Shown here: piece by piece, positions 44,324 through 54,580 of the stretch
How the letters are laid out: each line of letters starts with the position of its first letter
How positions within the stretch are numbered: the stretch's first letter is position 1
Source of the DNA: Synechococcus sp. KORDI-52
GTDB taxonomy: Bacteria; Cyanobacteriota; Cyanobacteriia; PCC-6307; Cyanobiaceae
Length of the DNA stretch: 64,000 bases
Direction of reading: 5' to 3'
Assembly (NCBI RefSeq): GCF_000737595.1
Contig: NZ_CP006271.1
Coordinates: 496,001 to 560,000, forward strand
Notes under the pieces: generated by a model
What the model was told of the DNA's origin: nothing
What the model saw: only the letters and a program-made list of their open reading frames with translations
The model's database searches: none
Position numbers and translations under genes: made by a program

Positions 44324-44485
44324 TGTCTTCTGAAACCCGTCACCACAGCACAATCTTTTCCGGAGGTTTGGTTAAGAAGCTGGTTCTTCATGGACGCAGC
44401 AGTGTGGTTGTTGTTACCGGTGAAAGATGTAGTTCCTGGCTTTAGCACTCGGTTTGGCAAACAGGGTGTTGATCCCGATCCCGCT

Positions 44486-45601
44486 ATGGCACAGGCCAAA
44501 TCAGCAGTTGTGGAAGCGTCATCGGTTCAGATTCGGTTTGAGCCGATGGGGCCCGATGTCTACGGGCAGAACCAACCCCAGGAGCTGCTGGCTGCCATTG
44601 CCGAAGACGTTGAGCCTTTGAAGGATTTGGTGGATCAGCACGTGGTGTCGATCCAACCGTTTCGCCCCGAGGTTTTGTTGCAGGTGTTTCGGCTGGCGGC
44701 GAAATTTGAGAGCAATCCAGATCGCTATTGCCGTCACAACACGCCGCTCACCGGCAAGATTCTGATCAACGCGTTTTACGAACCAAGCACGCGCACGCGC
44801 CTGTCGTTTGACAGTGCTTGGCACCGACTCGGCGGTACCTCCATCAACATCACCGACAGGGCCACCACAGGGATCGCCAAGGGCGAGTCTCTCGAAGATG
44901 TCGCCCACATGTTCAACAACTACGGCGATTGTGTGGTGCTTCGGGATAGCGATCCCGGTGCCGTTTATGCGATGACGTCCACCCTTCGGATCCCGATCAT
45001 CAACGCTGGGAATGGGATCGATGAGCATCCCACCCAGGCGATGGCCGATTTGTACACGATCTTCAAGTGGCGCCCCAAGCTTGCTGAAGCTGAAGTGGCA
45101 CCCGCTGATCGAATTCGCATTGGGATCGTCGGAATTCCCTCTCGGATGCGAACGGTTCGCTCCCTGTTGAGGATCCTTGCCAAATTCCCGCAGACCGTGG
45201 ACGAGGTGGTGGTGATTCATGCCCCCGGGTTGGAGCCGGATCAGCCGCTGTTCGACCCAGGACAGTTGGAGGAGCTTGAAGCTTGTGGGATGAAGGTGCG
45301 CTCCAGCACCGATCTTCAGACTGAAGTGCCCGACTTGGATGTCGTTTACATCAATGCCATTGCCTGGGTGGGCGATTCCTATGAAGTCCATGGCGGAGGA
45401 TTCCGCCTCACCCGCGATATGCCCTTCAAACCGGAAGCGATCGTGCTCCATCCCTTGGCCCGGGGAGCGGAACTCAGCACCTGTCTGGATGACACGCCCC
45501 ACAACTGGTATTTCAGCCAGGCCCGGGGAGCCGTGTTCCTGCGGATGGCCCTGCTCACCTGCATGGTGGATCGGGCCGAACGCGTGATGGATGTGATCTG
45601 A
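44486..45601 (+). CDS. Aspartate/ornithine carbamoyltransferase-family enzyme, unusual substrate site
   Basis: 371 residues. The carbamoyl-phosphate site is intact: 'YEPSTRTRLSFDSAWHRLGG' has S-T-R-T-R, 'IAKGESLEDVAHM' keeps the 80s-loop lysine, and 'DEHPTQAMADLYTI' and 'VLHPLARGAELS' follow PyrB order. 'MRTVRSLL' keeps the arginine equivalent to R167 of E. coli PyrB. The aspartate-binding segment (E. coli TRVQKER, with R229 and Q231) is replaced by 'NAIAWVGD', and Pro of HPLPR is Ala. The acceptor is therefore probably not aspartate. It lies 9 bp upstream of the asnB-like gene. ATG 44486 is preferred to the longer frame from 44390. Confidence 0.8.
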   Translation: MAQAKSAVVEASSVQIRFEPMGPDVYGQNQPQELLAAIAEDVEPLKDLVDQHVVSIQPFRPEVLLQVFRLAAKFESNPDRYCRHNTPLTGKILINAFYEPSTRTRLSFDSAWHRLGGTSINITDRATTGIAKGESLEDVAHMFNNYGDCVVLRDSDPGAVYAMTSTLRIPIINAGNGIDEHPTQAMADLYTIFKWRPKLAEAEVAPADRIRIGIVGIPSRMRTVRSLLRILAKFPQTVDEVVVIHAPGLEPDQPLFDPGQLEELEACGMKVRSSTDLQTEVPDLDVVYINAIAWVGDSYEVHGGGFRLTRDMPFKPEAIVLHPLARGAELSTCLDDTPHNWYFSQARGAVFLRMALLTCMVDRAERVMDVI

Positions 45602-45610
45602 GGCGGGCTG

Positions 45611-47635
45611 ATGTGCGGAATCGGAGGTGTTTTCAATGCCGACCGTCGTCAGACGGTGGATCGCCAGCTGCTGGTCAACATGGCGGCGATTCAGGCCCAT
45701 CGCGGGCCCGATGGTTTCGGCGTTGAGGTGCTCGATCAGGCCGGCGTCGGCTTCTGCCATGCCCGCCTCTCGATCATTGACCTGAACGAGTCACGGGCCC
45801 GGCAGCCCTTCCTCACCGATGACGGTGAGGTGCTGATGGCCCACAACGGTGAGTTTTACGACTTCCAGCGGATCAGGGCAGACCTCACCGCCCAGGGGGT
45901 GCGCTTCAGCAGCAAGAGCGATTCGGAGATCCTGCTGCGGCTGTACCAACGCCAGGGCTTGGAGGCGACCCTGCCGCAGTTGCGCGGTGAGTTTGCCTTC
46001 GCCTTGTTTGATCGGGCGGAAGACTGCCTCTACCTGGTGCGGGACCGCTTCGGCATCAAACCGCAGTACTGGGCGATGACGCCCGAGGGTCTGGTGTTCG
46101 GTTCCGAGTTGAAGGTGCTGTTCGCCCATCCGGCGGTGGAGCGACGCTTCACCTCGGAGGGTCTGTTTCACCAGTTGATGCAGACCATGGTTCCTGGCAC
46201 CACGGCCTTTGCTGGGGTGCACCAGGTGAAGCCCGGCCATGTGCTGAAGGTGCAACGGGTGAACGGGCGTCTGGAGGTGTCGGAGTCGACCTATTGGGAT
46301 GTCGACTTTCCGCGTAAGGATCAGCGGGACTCCAGCCGCACTGAGGCCGACCACATCAATGCCGTTCGTGCGGCGTTGCTGGAGGCCGTTGAACTGCGCA
46401 TGGTCGCCGATGTGCCTGTGGGTTGCTACCTCTCCGGCGGCATCGACAGCTGTTCCATCCTTGGTTTGGCGTCAGCCGTGAGCCAGGCACCGGTGAAGGC
46501 CTTCACCATCGGATTTGATGATGCCCGTTACGACGAGTCGCCGATTGCCCGGGAGATGGCCGAGGCCACCGGAGCAGAGCAGGATCTGATGCGGCTCTCG
46601 GGCCAGGAGCTCTATGGCCACATGGAGCGCACCATCTGGCATGCCGAGCGAACGATCTACAACACCCTGGCGGTGGCGAAGTTCTTGATGAGCCGCCACG
46701 TCAACGACGTGGATTACAAGGTTGTGATGACTGGTGAAGGCTCAGACGAGCTGTTCGGCGGCTATCCCGCCTTTCGCCGCGACATGTTTCTCCACGGTCT
46801 GGATGACCTGCCGCAGGAGGAGCGTGCCAACTGGGAAAACCTGCTGCAGCAGTCCAATTCCCTGGTGAAGGGGGCGATGCTGGCTGAAAACCAGGTGGAC
46901 GATCCCGATCTCGATGCCGTGGTCGGCTTCACCCCCAGTTGCCTGCAGCCTTGGCTGGCCTGTGCGCCCTTGGTGCCGGAGCTTCTGGCGGAGTCCCACG
47001 CCGCAGCCCTGAAGGGTTACTCCCCGGGCAAGGCGATCGCCAAGCAACTGGATGCGGATCAACTGGACGGGCGCCATGCCCTGGACAAGGCCCAGTACGT
47101 CTGGATCAAGACCATGCTGGAGGGCCAGATCCTCACCTGGGGTGGTGACCGGGTCGACATGGCCAATTCCATGGAGGCGCGACCCGCTTTCCTTGATCAC
47201 CATCTCGCCGCGGTGGCTGTGCAGGTGCCCCCCGAACTGCGGATTAAGGGGAAAACCGAGAAATACGTGCTGCGGGAAGCCATGGCAGGCCTGTTGCCCG
47301 AGGTGTTGTATCGGCGTGAGAAGTTCGCCTTCATGGCACCGCCGGCCCACACGGAGCCTGAGAAGTGGGAGCAGATGAAGCAGCTTGCCGATGACTACCT
47401 TAGTGATGAGGCGATCGATGCCGCTGGTTTGTTGAGCAAGGCCGGCGTGCGCGCCTTGTTTGCGCGTCACGAGGACCCGGCCACCACCGATGCGGAGCGG
47501 GTGCAGATGGATGCGGTGATCAATCACCTGCTGGGTGTGCAGATGCTGCATCGCATGTTCGTGGCTGAAGACGTGCCAGCCCTGGCCCGCCGGGAGGCGG
47601 ACCGTCTGGGTTGGCGGGTGCTGATGCCTGTTTGA
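45611..47635 (+). CDS. Asparagine synthase-family glutamine-hydrolysing amidotransferase
   Basis: 674 residues. The N-terminal class II glutaminase begins at Cys2 ('MCGIGGVFNADRR') with 'HRGPDGFG' and 'RLSIIDLN' motifs. The C-terminal synthetase domain has the PP-loop 'YLSGGIDSCSILGLAS' and 'VVMTGEGSDELFGGYPAFRRD'. It makes an amide from a carboxylate via an acyl-adenylate and glutamine-derived ammonia. Asparagine is the default product, but related enzymes amidate other acids. Its position directly behind the altered carbamoyltransferase suggests a specialised substrate. It is about 60 residues longer than E. coli AsnB plus typical extensions. Confidence 0.9.
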   Translation: MCGIGGVFNADRRQTVDRQLLVNMAAIQAHRGPDGFGVEVLDQAGVGFCHARLSIIDLNESRARQPFLTDDGEVLMAHNGEFYDFQRIRADLTAQGVRFSSKSDSEILLRLYQRQGLEATLPQLRGEFAFALFDRAEDCLYLVRDRFGIKPQYWAMTPEGLVFGSELKVLFAHPAVERRFTSEGLFHQLMQTMVPGTTAFAGVHQVKPGHVLKVQRVNGRLEVSESTYWDVDFPRKDQRDSSRTEADHINAVRAALLEAVELRMVADVPVGCYLSGGIDSCSILGLASAVSQAPVKAFTIGFDDARYDESPIAREMAEATGAEQDLMRLSGQELYGHMERTIWHAERTIYNTLAVAKFLMSRHVNDVDYKVVMTGEGSDELFGGYPAFRRDMFLHGLDDLPQEERANWENLLQQSNSLVKGAMLAENQVDDPDLDAVVGFTPSCLQPWLACAPLVPELLAESHAAALKGYSPGKAIAKQLDADQLDGRHALDKAQYVWIKTMLEGQILTWGGDRVDMANSMEARPAFLDHHLAAVAVQVPPELRIKGKTEKYVLREAMAGLLPEVLYRREKFAFMAPPAHTEPEKWEQMKQLADDYLSDEAIDAAGLLSKAGVRALFARHEDPATTDAERVQMDAVINHLLGVQMLHRMFVAEDVPALARREADRLGWRVLMPV

Positions 47636-47729
47636 ATTCTTTGATCAGGGTTAAATCGTTGCGCTAGCTACAGGCCGATCGGTCAGTTCGGGGGATGTTG
47701 GTAATCCCTTTGAACTGAAGGTCACGGCA

Positions 47730-49019
47730 TTGCCAACGCTCATCTCGGCTTCTCCGACCACCCCCGCATCGAGGGTCGAGCCAGTCAAGAGTGTGGCGCG
47801 ACCCAATCGTGATCGTTTGGTTGCAACGATCGAGCAGCTGGCCTGCATTGGCGCCAAGCCCGATGGCAGCGTCTGTCGACGCGGGTTCTCCCCTCAGGAT
47901 GTGCAGGGCCGCGAGTTGCTGGCCCAGTGGATGAATCAGCTCGGGATGCAGGTGCGTGTCGATGCCGCAGGCAACTTGATCGGACGCCTGGAAGGCCTCG
48001 ATCCCCACCGTCCTGCTTTGGTGACAGGTTCTCACCTCGACACGGTTCCCACCGGTGGGCGCTTTGACGGGGCCCTGGGGGTGTTGGCCGGTCTGGAAGC
48101 CTGCCGCGCTCTTCAAGACCAGGGCTTGCGCCTGCGGCATGGCATCGAGTTGATCGCCTTTGCCGACGAGGAGTCGACCATGGTGGGTTGCAAGGGCTTG
48201 GCGGGCACGGCCTCTGATGACCCGGAGAGTTACTCCACCAGCAACGGCCAGCCGATTCAGGACAACCTGTCGCGCATCGGCGGGCATTGGCCCTCCTTGG
48301 CTTCAGCCTGCCGCTCCGATGAGGCTTACGCCGCTTTCCTGGAGTTGCATGTTGAACAGGGTGGTGTTCTCGAGCAACGCGGCGATGCCATCGGTGTTGT
48401 GGAGGGTGTTGTTGGTCAACGTCGGTTCAGCATCAATGTGCAGGGCCAGGCCAACCATGCCGGCACCACACCCATGGGCCTGCGACAGGACGCCCTCGTG
48501 GCGGCCTCGCGTCTTGTTCTCGCTGTCGAGGCCATGGCCTCCCGTCATGCCGGCGATCCGGTGGCGACGGTGGGTCGACTGGAGGTTTGGCCCAATGCCG
48601 CCAACGTTGTCCCCGGCGCTGTCGCCCTGACCGTTGACCTGAGGGACGTGGATTCGACGGTTCTCGATCAGTTGGTGGAGCAGTTGATGCAGCAGGTGGA
48701 ACGCATCGGTGCTGAAACGGGCTGCCCGATCGCGGTGGACCCTCAGTTCAGTGTTGATCCCACCCCTGCCGATACCCTGGTGATGGCCACGATTGCCGAG
48801 GCAGCAGCCGATCTTGGCCTCTCCCACAGCCATCTCCCCAGCCGAGCCAGCCACGATGCACAGGAGGTTGGCCGTCGTTGGCCGATGGGCATGATTTTTG
48901 TGCCCAGCCGGGGCGGCTTGAGTCATTCAGCTGCCGAGTTCACCAGTGACGAACAGTGTTGGGCGGGCACTGCGGTGCTGCTGGAAACGTTGCAACGGCT
49001 CGACCGTCAGCTGCCGTGA
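47730..49019 (+). CDS. M20-family amidase / N-carbamoyl-amino-acid hydrolase (allantoate amidohydrolase type)
   Basis: About 429 residues. Zinc ligands are seen in 'GSHLDTVPTGGRFDGALGVLAG' (His, Asp), 'ADEESTMVGCKGLAG' (Glu), and C-terminal 'GLSHSAAEF' (His). 'NHAGTTPMGLRQDAL' is the dimerisation-domain substrate motif of HyuC/AllC-like enzymes, which release ammonia and CO2 from carbamoyl or ureido groups. It could reverse or process a carbamoylated product of the neighbouring carbamoyltransferase. TTG 47730 is the nominal start, and a downstream GTG near 47793 is possible. It overlaps the DUF1028 gene by 4 bp (GTGA). Confidence 0.9.
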   Translation: MPTLISASPTTPASRVEPVKSVARPNRDRLVATIEQLACIGAKPDGSVCRRGFSPQDVQGRELLAQWMNQLGMQVRVDAAGNLIGRLEGLDPHRPALVTGSHLDTVPTGGRFDGALGVLAGLEACRALQDQGLRLRHGIELIAFADEESTMVGCKGLAGTASDDPESYSTSNGQPIQDNLSRIGGHWPSLASACRSDEAYAAFLELHVEQGGVLEQRGDAIGVVEGVVGQRRFSINVQGQANHAGTTPMGLRQDALVAASRLVLAVEAMASRHAGDPVATVGRLEVWPNAANVVPGAVALTVDLRDVDSTVLDQLVEQLMQQVERIGAETGCPIAVDPQFSVDPTPADTLVMATIAEAAADLGLSHSHLPSRASHDAQEVGRRWPMGMIFVPSRGGLSHSAAEFTSDEQCWAGTAVLLETLQRLDRQLP

Positions 49020-49690
49020 CCTTTTCGATCCTGGCCCGTGATCCCAGCAACGGTCGTTTTGGCGTGGCCGTTGCCACCTGTCATCTGGCCGTTGGATCCA
49101 CCGTGCCCCACATCCGCGCCGGGGTTGGTGCGGTCGCCACCCAGGCCCACACCAATCCGTATCTGGGGATTTGTGGTCTTGAGCGCCTGGAGCAGAGTTC
49201 GGATGCCGAGAGCGTTCTGGGCAGCCTTCTGGCGGATGATCAGCACCGTGATCGGCGTCAGTTTCATCTGATTGATCTGGACGGTCGCACAGCCTGTTGG
49301 ACGGGTCAGGATTGTGGCCCTTGGGCAGGGCATCGCCATCATCGTGATCTGTCTGTTGCCGGCAATTGCTTGGCGGACGAAGGCGTGTTGGAGGCGATGG
49401 AGCAGGCCTTTTTGACCAGTAACCCCAGTTTGAAACTGGGCCGCCGGTTGATGCTTGCTCTGCAGGCTGGGGAAGCCGCTGGTGGTGATCACCGCTCCAG
49501 CCTTTGCACTTCAGCAGCGGTGCAGGTGAGTGGTGAAGCTGCTTTCCCGCTGTTGGATCTGCGCGTTGATTTCGATGAGCGTGCCGTGGGGCAGTTGATG
49601 GAAGTGTACGAACGCAGCCAAGCGCTTTGGGCTCAGGAGTGGAGGGATGAACTGTCGGAGTTGCCGATGCTCAACCGTTTGGTGGCTTGA
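49016..49690 (+). CDS. DUF1028 predicted Ntn-hydrolase
   Basis: About 224 residues from GTG 49016. The next residue is Thr, so removal of Met would expose an N-terminal Thr nucleophile, as expected for Ntn-hydrolases. 'ARDPSNGRFGVAVATCHLAVG' and 'GVGAVATQAHTNPYLG' are the strongest family motifs. DUF1028 genes are often found with carbamoylase and hydantoinase-type genes, matching the coupled M20 gene here. Activity is unknown; amide or peptide bond hydrolysis is the family expectation. No signal peptide. Confidence 0.85.
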   Translation: MTFSILARDPSNGRFGVAVATCHLAVGSTVPHIRAGVGAVATQAHTNPYLGICGLERLEQSSDAESVLGSLLADDQHRDRRQFHLIDLDGRTACWTGQDCGPWAGHRHHRDLSVAGNCLADEGVLEAMEQAFLTSNPSLKLGRRLMLALQAGEAAGGDHRSSLCTSAAVQVSGEAAFPLLDLRVDFDERAVGQLMEVYERSQALWAQEWRDELSELPMLNRLVA

Positions 49691-49718
49691 GCCTTCTCTA
49701 TCTCTTGCAACACTAAAA

Positions 49719-49747
49719 AGTCCTGCAACACAGCTGTGTGCAGGACT
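49719..49747 (-). terminator. Hairpin terminator between DUF1028 and a small leftward gene
   Basis: AGTCCTGC (49719-49726) pairs with GCAGGACT (49740-49747) around an inner palindrome ACACAGCTGTGT. On the reverse strand it is followed by TTTTT (49714-49718 region), so it ends the small gene at 49766; rightward it lacks a T tract. Confidence 0.7.
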
Positions 49748-49765
49748 GATTTGAAATCAGAGGAT

Positions 49766-49984
49766 TCAGTTGGGAACGGAAGCTTCCCACTCAACGTTCA
49801 AGCCAGCCTGACGTGCATCGGTGATCAGATCGTCAATGCAATCCATGCCAAAGGCGGCTTGCCCAGACAGCAATGAATCCCATTCTTGAGAAGGAAAGTG
49901 GGTTTGCAGCCAGAACACGCCGTGCACGCTGGAGGGATTCACCCGCACGAGGCCTTGATCGAGGCGAGAAGCGATGAGGTCCAA
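49766..49984 (-). CDS. Small hypothetical protein
   Basis: 72 residues starting 'MDLIASRLDQGLVRVNPSSVH', then 'GVFWLQTHFPSQEWDSLLSG' and 'DCIDDLITDARQAGLNVEWE'. It looks like a compact, soluble, acidic alpha/beta domain. No family is recognised, but similar short proteins are common in marine Synechococcus, which is recollection and not a search. A terminator follows, which supports a real transcript. Confidence 0.6.
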   Translation of the reverse strand: MDLIASRLDQGLVRVNPSSVHGVFWLQTHFPSQEWDSLLSGQAAFGMDCIDDLITDARQAGLNVEWEASVPN

Positions 49985-50064
49985 CGTCGTTGCTGAAGCT
50001 GAACCTATTACGCCCTATTCATTGAATTGAATTTGTCCCCCTTGCTACGGATTGAGAAGTTGGC

Positions 50065-50232
50065 CTAGCGGGTGTAGTTCACGCCGCGGTAGGTGAGCTT
50101 CGCCTGACTTGGGCTGTTGCTGATCTGACGCGCTTGGTACACGTTGCGGCGGTAGACCAGTTGGACGCCGGGTTTCCCCTGGCTGGCATTGCTTTGCTGG
50201 TACTGGTGCCCGCGATAGAGAAGGGTGGTCAT
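50065..50232 (-). CDS. DUF4278-family small protein
   Basis: 55 residues beginning 'MTTLLYRGHQYQQ' and ending 'AKLTYRGVNYTR'. The repeated Leu-x-Tyr-Arg-Gly pattern with a central 'LVYRRNVYQARQ' is the mark of the DUF4278 family, short cyanobacterial proteins of unknown role. It is too short for most ORF callers. A GTA-N8-TAC motif lies 84 bp upstream. The 50252-50422 gap beyond it has a small hairpin (CTTCGC/GCGAAG near 50289-50306) and no other gene seen. Confidence 0.75.
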   Translation of the reverse strand: MTTLLYRGHQYQQSNASQGKPGVQLVYRRNVYQARQISNSPSQAKLTYRGVNYTR

Positions 50233-50315
50233 GGGATGGTCCTCGAAGCAAGCTCAGGTCCCCGTTCCATGGCCTGAGGCGAACTGCGCTTCGCGTGATG
50301 CGAAGTGAACGATCG

Positions 50316-50329
50316 GTAGCTGTTGCTAC
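50316..50329. promoter_or_regulatory. Candidate NtcA operator upstream of the DUF4278 gene
   Basis: GTAGCTGTTGCTAC is an exact GTA-N8-TAC match with extended GTAGC/GCTAC arms. No TAN3T -10 box lies at 22-24 bp on either strand, so function is doubtful. Confidence 0.3.
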
Positions 50330-50422
50330 AAAACAATTGAAGCGCCTGCGCCGGTTGGGTGATGTTCGCAGTGATACCTGTTCAGAAAAGTTTTCGGTTC
50401 TGTTTACTTTTGTCCGTAGGAA

Positions 50423-51177
50423 TTAGTGGGCCTCGCTGATCTCAACCAGCTGATCGAGCGCAGCCTCGAAGAAGAGTCGGCCTTGCTCCTGGAGCGTCGC
50501 GCCCAGCCTGCGCCAGTCCCGGGTCAGGCGATCGGGCCCTCCAGGTCCAATGGCGCTCACCACGTAGTCATGGTCGTTGGCGATCCAGCGTTGCAGAGCA
50601 TCACCGTCGATCTCGAGGTGGCACTGCAGGCCAATGGCGTGGGCTCCGATCCGAAACACCTGTTCTGCACAGTGCAGCGATGAACCCAGCAGGGTTGCAT
50701 CAGCCGGCAGTTGGATCCGATCGCCATGCCAATGCAGCACCAGGCTGCTGCTTTGTTGCCCTTTGAGCAGAGCCTCATCAACTGGATCCGCGATCCAGTG
50801 GATCGCGCCGAGGCCCAGTTCCTTGAGCTGCTGTGGTGGTGCTCCCACCTGCAGCGGTCGCACGCTGCCCCCTGCAGCAGCAGCCAAGAGCTGCGCCCCC
50901 AGGCAGATGCCCAGCACCGGTCGGCGTTGCTGGTGCCAGGCCCTCAGCCAGTCCAGTTCCTGTCGCAGCCAGTCCATGTCCGGTTGGTCGCGATCGTTCA
51001 CGCTCATCGGACCACCGAGCACGAGGGCGATGCTGTTCGTACACGCCCTGGGATCCGGCAGGGTCTCGCCCCGGTTGGGCCTCAGGGTCTGAAGGGTCAT
51101 ACCCCGTTGTCGGGCCAGTGCTCCCACCAGTGCGGCGTCTTCGTGGTCCACGTGTTGGACCACCAGCAGCGTGGGGC

Positions 51178-51181
<4 letters not shown>
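50423..51181 (-). CDS. Class I glutamine amidotransferase-like protein coupled to ureC
   Basis: 252 residues. '[17 protein letters not shown]' contains the nucleophile Cys, and '[13 protein letters not shown]' contains the His and Glu of the triad. The N-terminus '[21 protein letters not shown]' and '[20 protein letters not shown]' follow the stand-alone GMP-synthase-like GATase family. The target is unknown; relatives act on glutamate conjugates of amines or other amides. TTG 51181 overlaps the ureC stop (TTGA), so it is translated with urease. Confidence 0.85.
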
Positions 51182-52887
<1,706 letters not shown>

Positions 52888-52890
52888 GGG

Positions 52891-53211
52891 TCAGGCGTCG
52901 AGGGGTCCGTTGATCTGGCCGTTGAAGCCGATGATGCGTCGCGCACCGGCGAAGGGAATCAGGTTCACGTCGCGGCTGTCACCGGGTTCGAACCGGATGG
53001 CGGTGCCGGCGGGGATGTCGAGCCGTTGACCGCGGGCTGCTGCCCGGTCGAACTGCAGGGCTGCGTTCGCTTCGGCGAAATGGAAATGGGAGCCCACCTG
53101 CACCGGCCGGTCGCCGCTGTTGGAGACGTTCAGCGTGGTGACGGGTCGGCCCGCATTTAGCTCCAGTTCACCCGGTTCGGGAAGCAGTTCGCCTGGAATG
53201 AGGGGTGCCAT
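52891..53211 (-). CDS. ureB: Urease beta subunit
   Basis: 106 residues from ATG 53211; an upstream extension to 53310 would overlap ureA. '[19 protein letters not shown]' and '[17 protein letters not shown]' with '[17 protein letters not shown]' are canonical UreB. It is a structural subunit of urease and lies between ureA and ureC with short gaps. Confidence 0.96.
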   Translation of the reverse strand: MAPLIPGELLPEPGELELNAGRPVTTLNVSNSGDRPVQVGSHFHFAEANAALQFDRAAARGQRLDIPAGTAIRFEPGDSRDVNLIPFAGARRIIGFNGQINGPLDA

Positions 53212-53221
53212 GGGTTTTGCC

Positions 53222-53524
53222 TCAGCGAATCGGGTCGTGCAGGGTGACGAGCTTGGTGCCATCGGGAAAGACCGCTTCGATCTGCACTTCATGGACGAGC
53301 TCGGGCACACCTTCCATCACCTGGTCCTGACGCAGCCAGGTGGTGCCGTCCTGCATCAGCTCCGCCACGCTTTTGCCGTCACGGGCACCTTCCAACACCA
53401 GAAAACTGAGCCAAGCCACCGCTTCAGGGTGGTTGAGTTTCAGCCCACGGTTCAAGCGCCGCTCGGCCAGCAGTGCTGCGGTCACGATCAGGAGCTTGTC
53501 CTTTTCCTGGGGACTGAGATGCAT
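53222..53524 (-). CDS. ureA: Urease gamma subunit
   Basis: 100 residues, standard for UreA. '[23 protein letters not shown]', split here as start '[13 protein letters not shown]', then '[20 protein letters not shown]' and '[20 protein letters not shown]' at the C-terminus are diagnostic. It follows ureD by 18 bp and precedes ureB by 10 bp. Confidence 0.97.
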   Translation of the reverse strand: MHLSPQEKDKLLIVTAALLAERRLNRGLKLNHPEAVAWLSFLVLEGARDGKSVAELMQDGTTWLRQDQVMEGVPELVHEVQIEAVFPDGTKLVTLHDPIR

Positions 53525-53542
53525 GGCGAAGCCCGGTCGTCT

Positions 53543-54475
53543 TCAGTGTGTCTCCGCTGCCGCCTCGAAAGCGTTCAGAGTGGACGTTTGTCGGCGCAGA
53601 GGCTGTTCCTGTAGGGGCCAGACCCTGGGGATGCGAGGTCGTTTCAGCCCCCGGATCGTTCGCGTGCGCTCCCAGATCCGGCTGAACCAGAAGCGGGCAT
53701 CACGGCTCGACTCGCCGGAATAGCGGGCGATTAGGCCCTGATTCAGGGTGCCGCAGCGCATCGTGCCCGTTAATCCCTCGCGGTCAGCCCGCGCTCCCTC
53801 CAGCAGTGTTGCTGTTTCGGCACCCATGACCATCGGTGCGGCCCAAACCAGTGTTCCGAAAACCGGCGCGCCTCCCAACCCATGCGGGCTGTCCAGGCTG
53901 GCGCCGCCGAGGTCCACCCGATCTGCCAGCTCCCAGGTTGAGCTGTTGCCTGCGAGGCGCTGAATGGTGAGGCTCGAGCGCCACCGTCCCTGCTGCAGGG
54001 TTTCACCGGCGGCGGTTCGGCCCAAGCGCACGATCTCTGCACTGAGAAAGGAAGCGTCCTGGGGCAGGGTCACCGTCAGCTGCTGCTCGAACAGGGCATC
54101 GGCGTACAGCACCAGTTCTTGCGGCAGCCATTCGAAGTCACTGCCGCTGGCCAGCGAGCAGCGCACCTGTTGATGGGCAAAGCAGCCCTCGGGCTGCAGG
54201 CGGCTGCGGCCGATCGACCCGTAAACCTTCTGCGCCGCCACACTGGTGATCAGGCCGCGGCTGTTGGCTTCAAGCTTGATGTCTAGGGTGAGTTGATCGC
54301 CGCCCACGAGGCCTCCGGCGGTGTGCAGCAGCGGCAGCTCGCAGCGTCCGTCATCGCCGCGTTCACTGCGGAGCAGCTTGAACGGAGCCGTGCAGCCCCC
54401 CTGGTGTTGGGTGCTGCCGTTGGCGGCATGAAACTGCAGGTCGCAGCGGCCGTGCCAGGGATCAAGACGTTGCAT
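53543..54475 (-). CDS. ureD: Urease accessory protein UreD
   Basis: Apo-urease scaffold for nickel insertion with UreF and UreG. About 310 residues from ATG 54475 ('MQRLDPWHGRCDLQF'). The frame continues to TTG 54526 with a less typical Ala/Glu-rich lead. 'LHTAGGLVGGDQLTLDI' and 'TSVAAQKVYGS' are the family's core motifs. Leftward operon head of ureDABC. It is divergent from ureE across about 105 bp, a likely shared control region. Confidence 0.93.
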   Translation of the reverse strand: MQRLDPWHGRCDLQFHAANGSTQHQGGCTAPFKLLRSERGDDGRCELPLLHTAGGLVGGDQLTLDIKLEANSRGLITSVAAQKVYGSIGRSRLQPEGCFAHQQVRCSLASGSDFEWLPQELVLYADALFEQQLTVTLPQDASFLSAEIVRLGRTAAGETLQQGRWRSSLTIQRLAGNSSTWELADRVDLGGASLDSPHGLGGAPVFGTLVWAAPMVMGAETATLLEGARADREGLTGTMRCGTLNQGLIARYSGESSRDARFWFSRIWERTRTIRGLKRPRIPRVWPLQEQPLRRQTSTLNAFEAAAETH

Positions 54476-54580
54476 CGCCTCACGCTCCGCCGCCGCCGCC
54501 TTCGACTCTGTAGCAATGCACACCAAAGTGCTGGTGATTGATCGGCACGCTTTCGTTGTGGATCTGGAGAGGAGGTGCTG

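Noticed and set aside
44404-44417. GTG-N8-TAC before the carbamoyltransferase gene
   Set aside because: Degenerate match with only a poor -10 (TAGCAC) at 25 bp; such half-matches are frequent by chance.
44519-45760. 413-codon frame antisense to the carbamoyltransferase gene
   Set aside because: No domain; the plus-strand product has clear family motifs.
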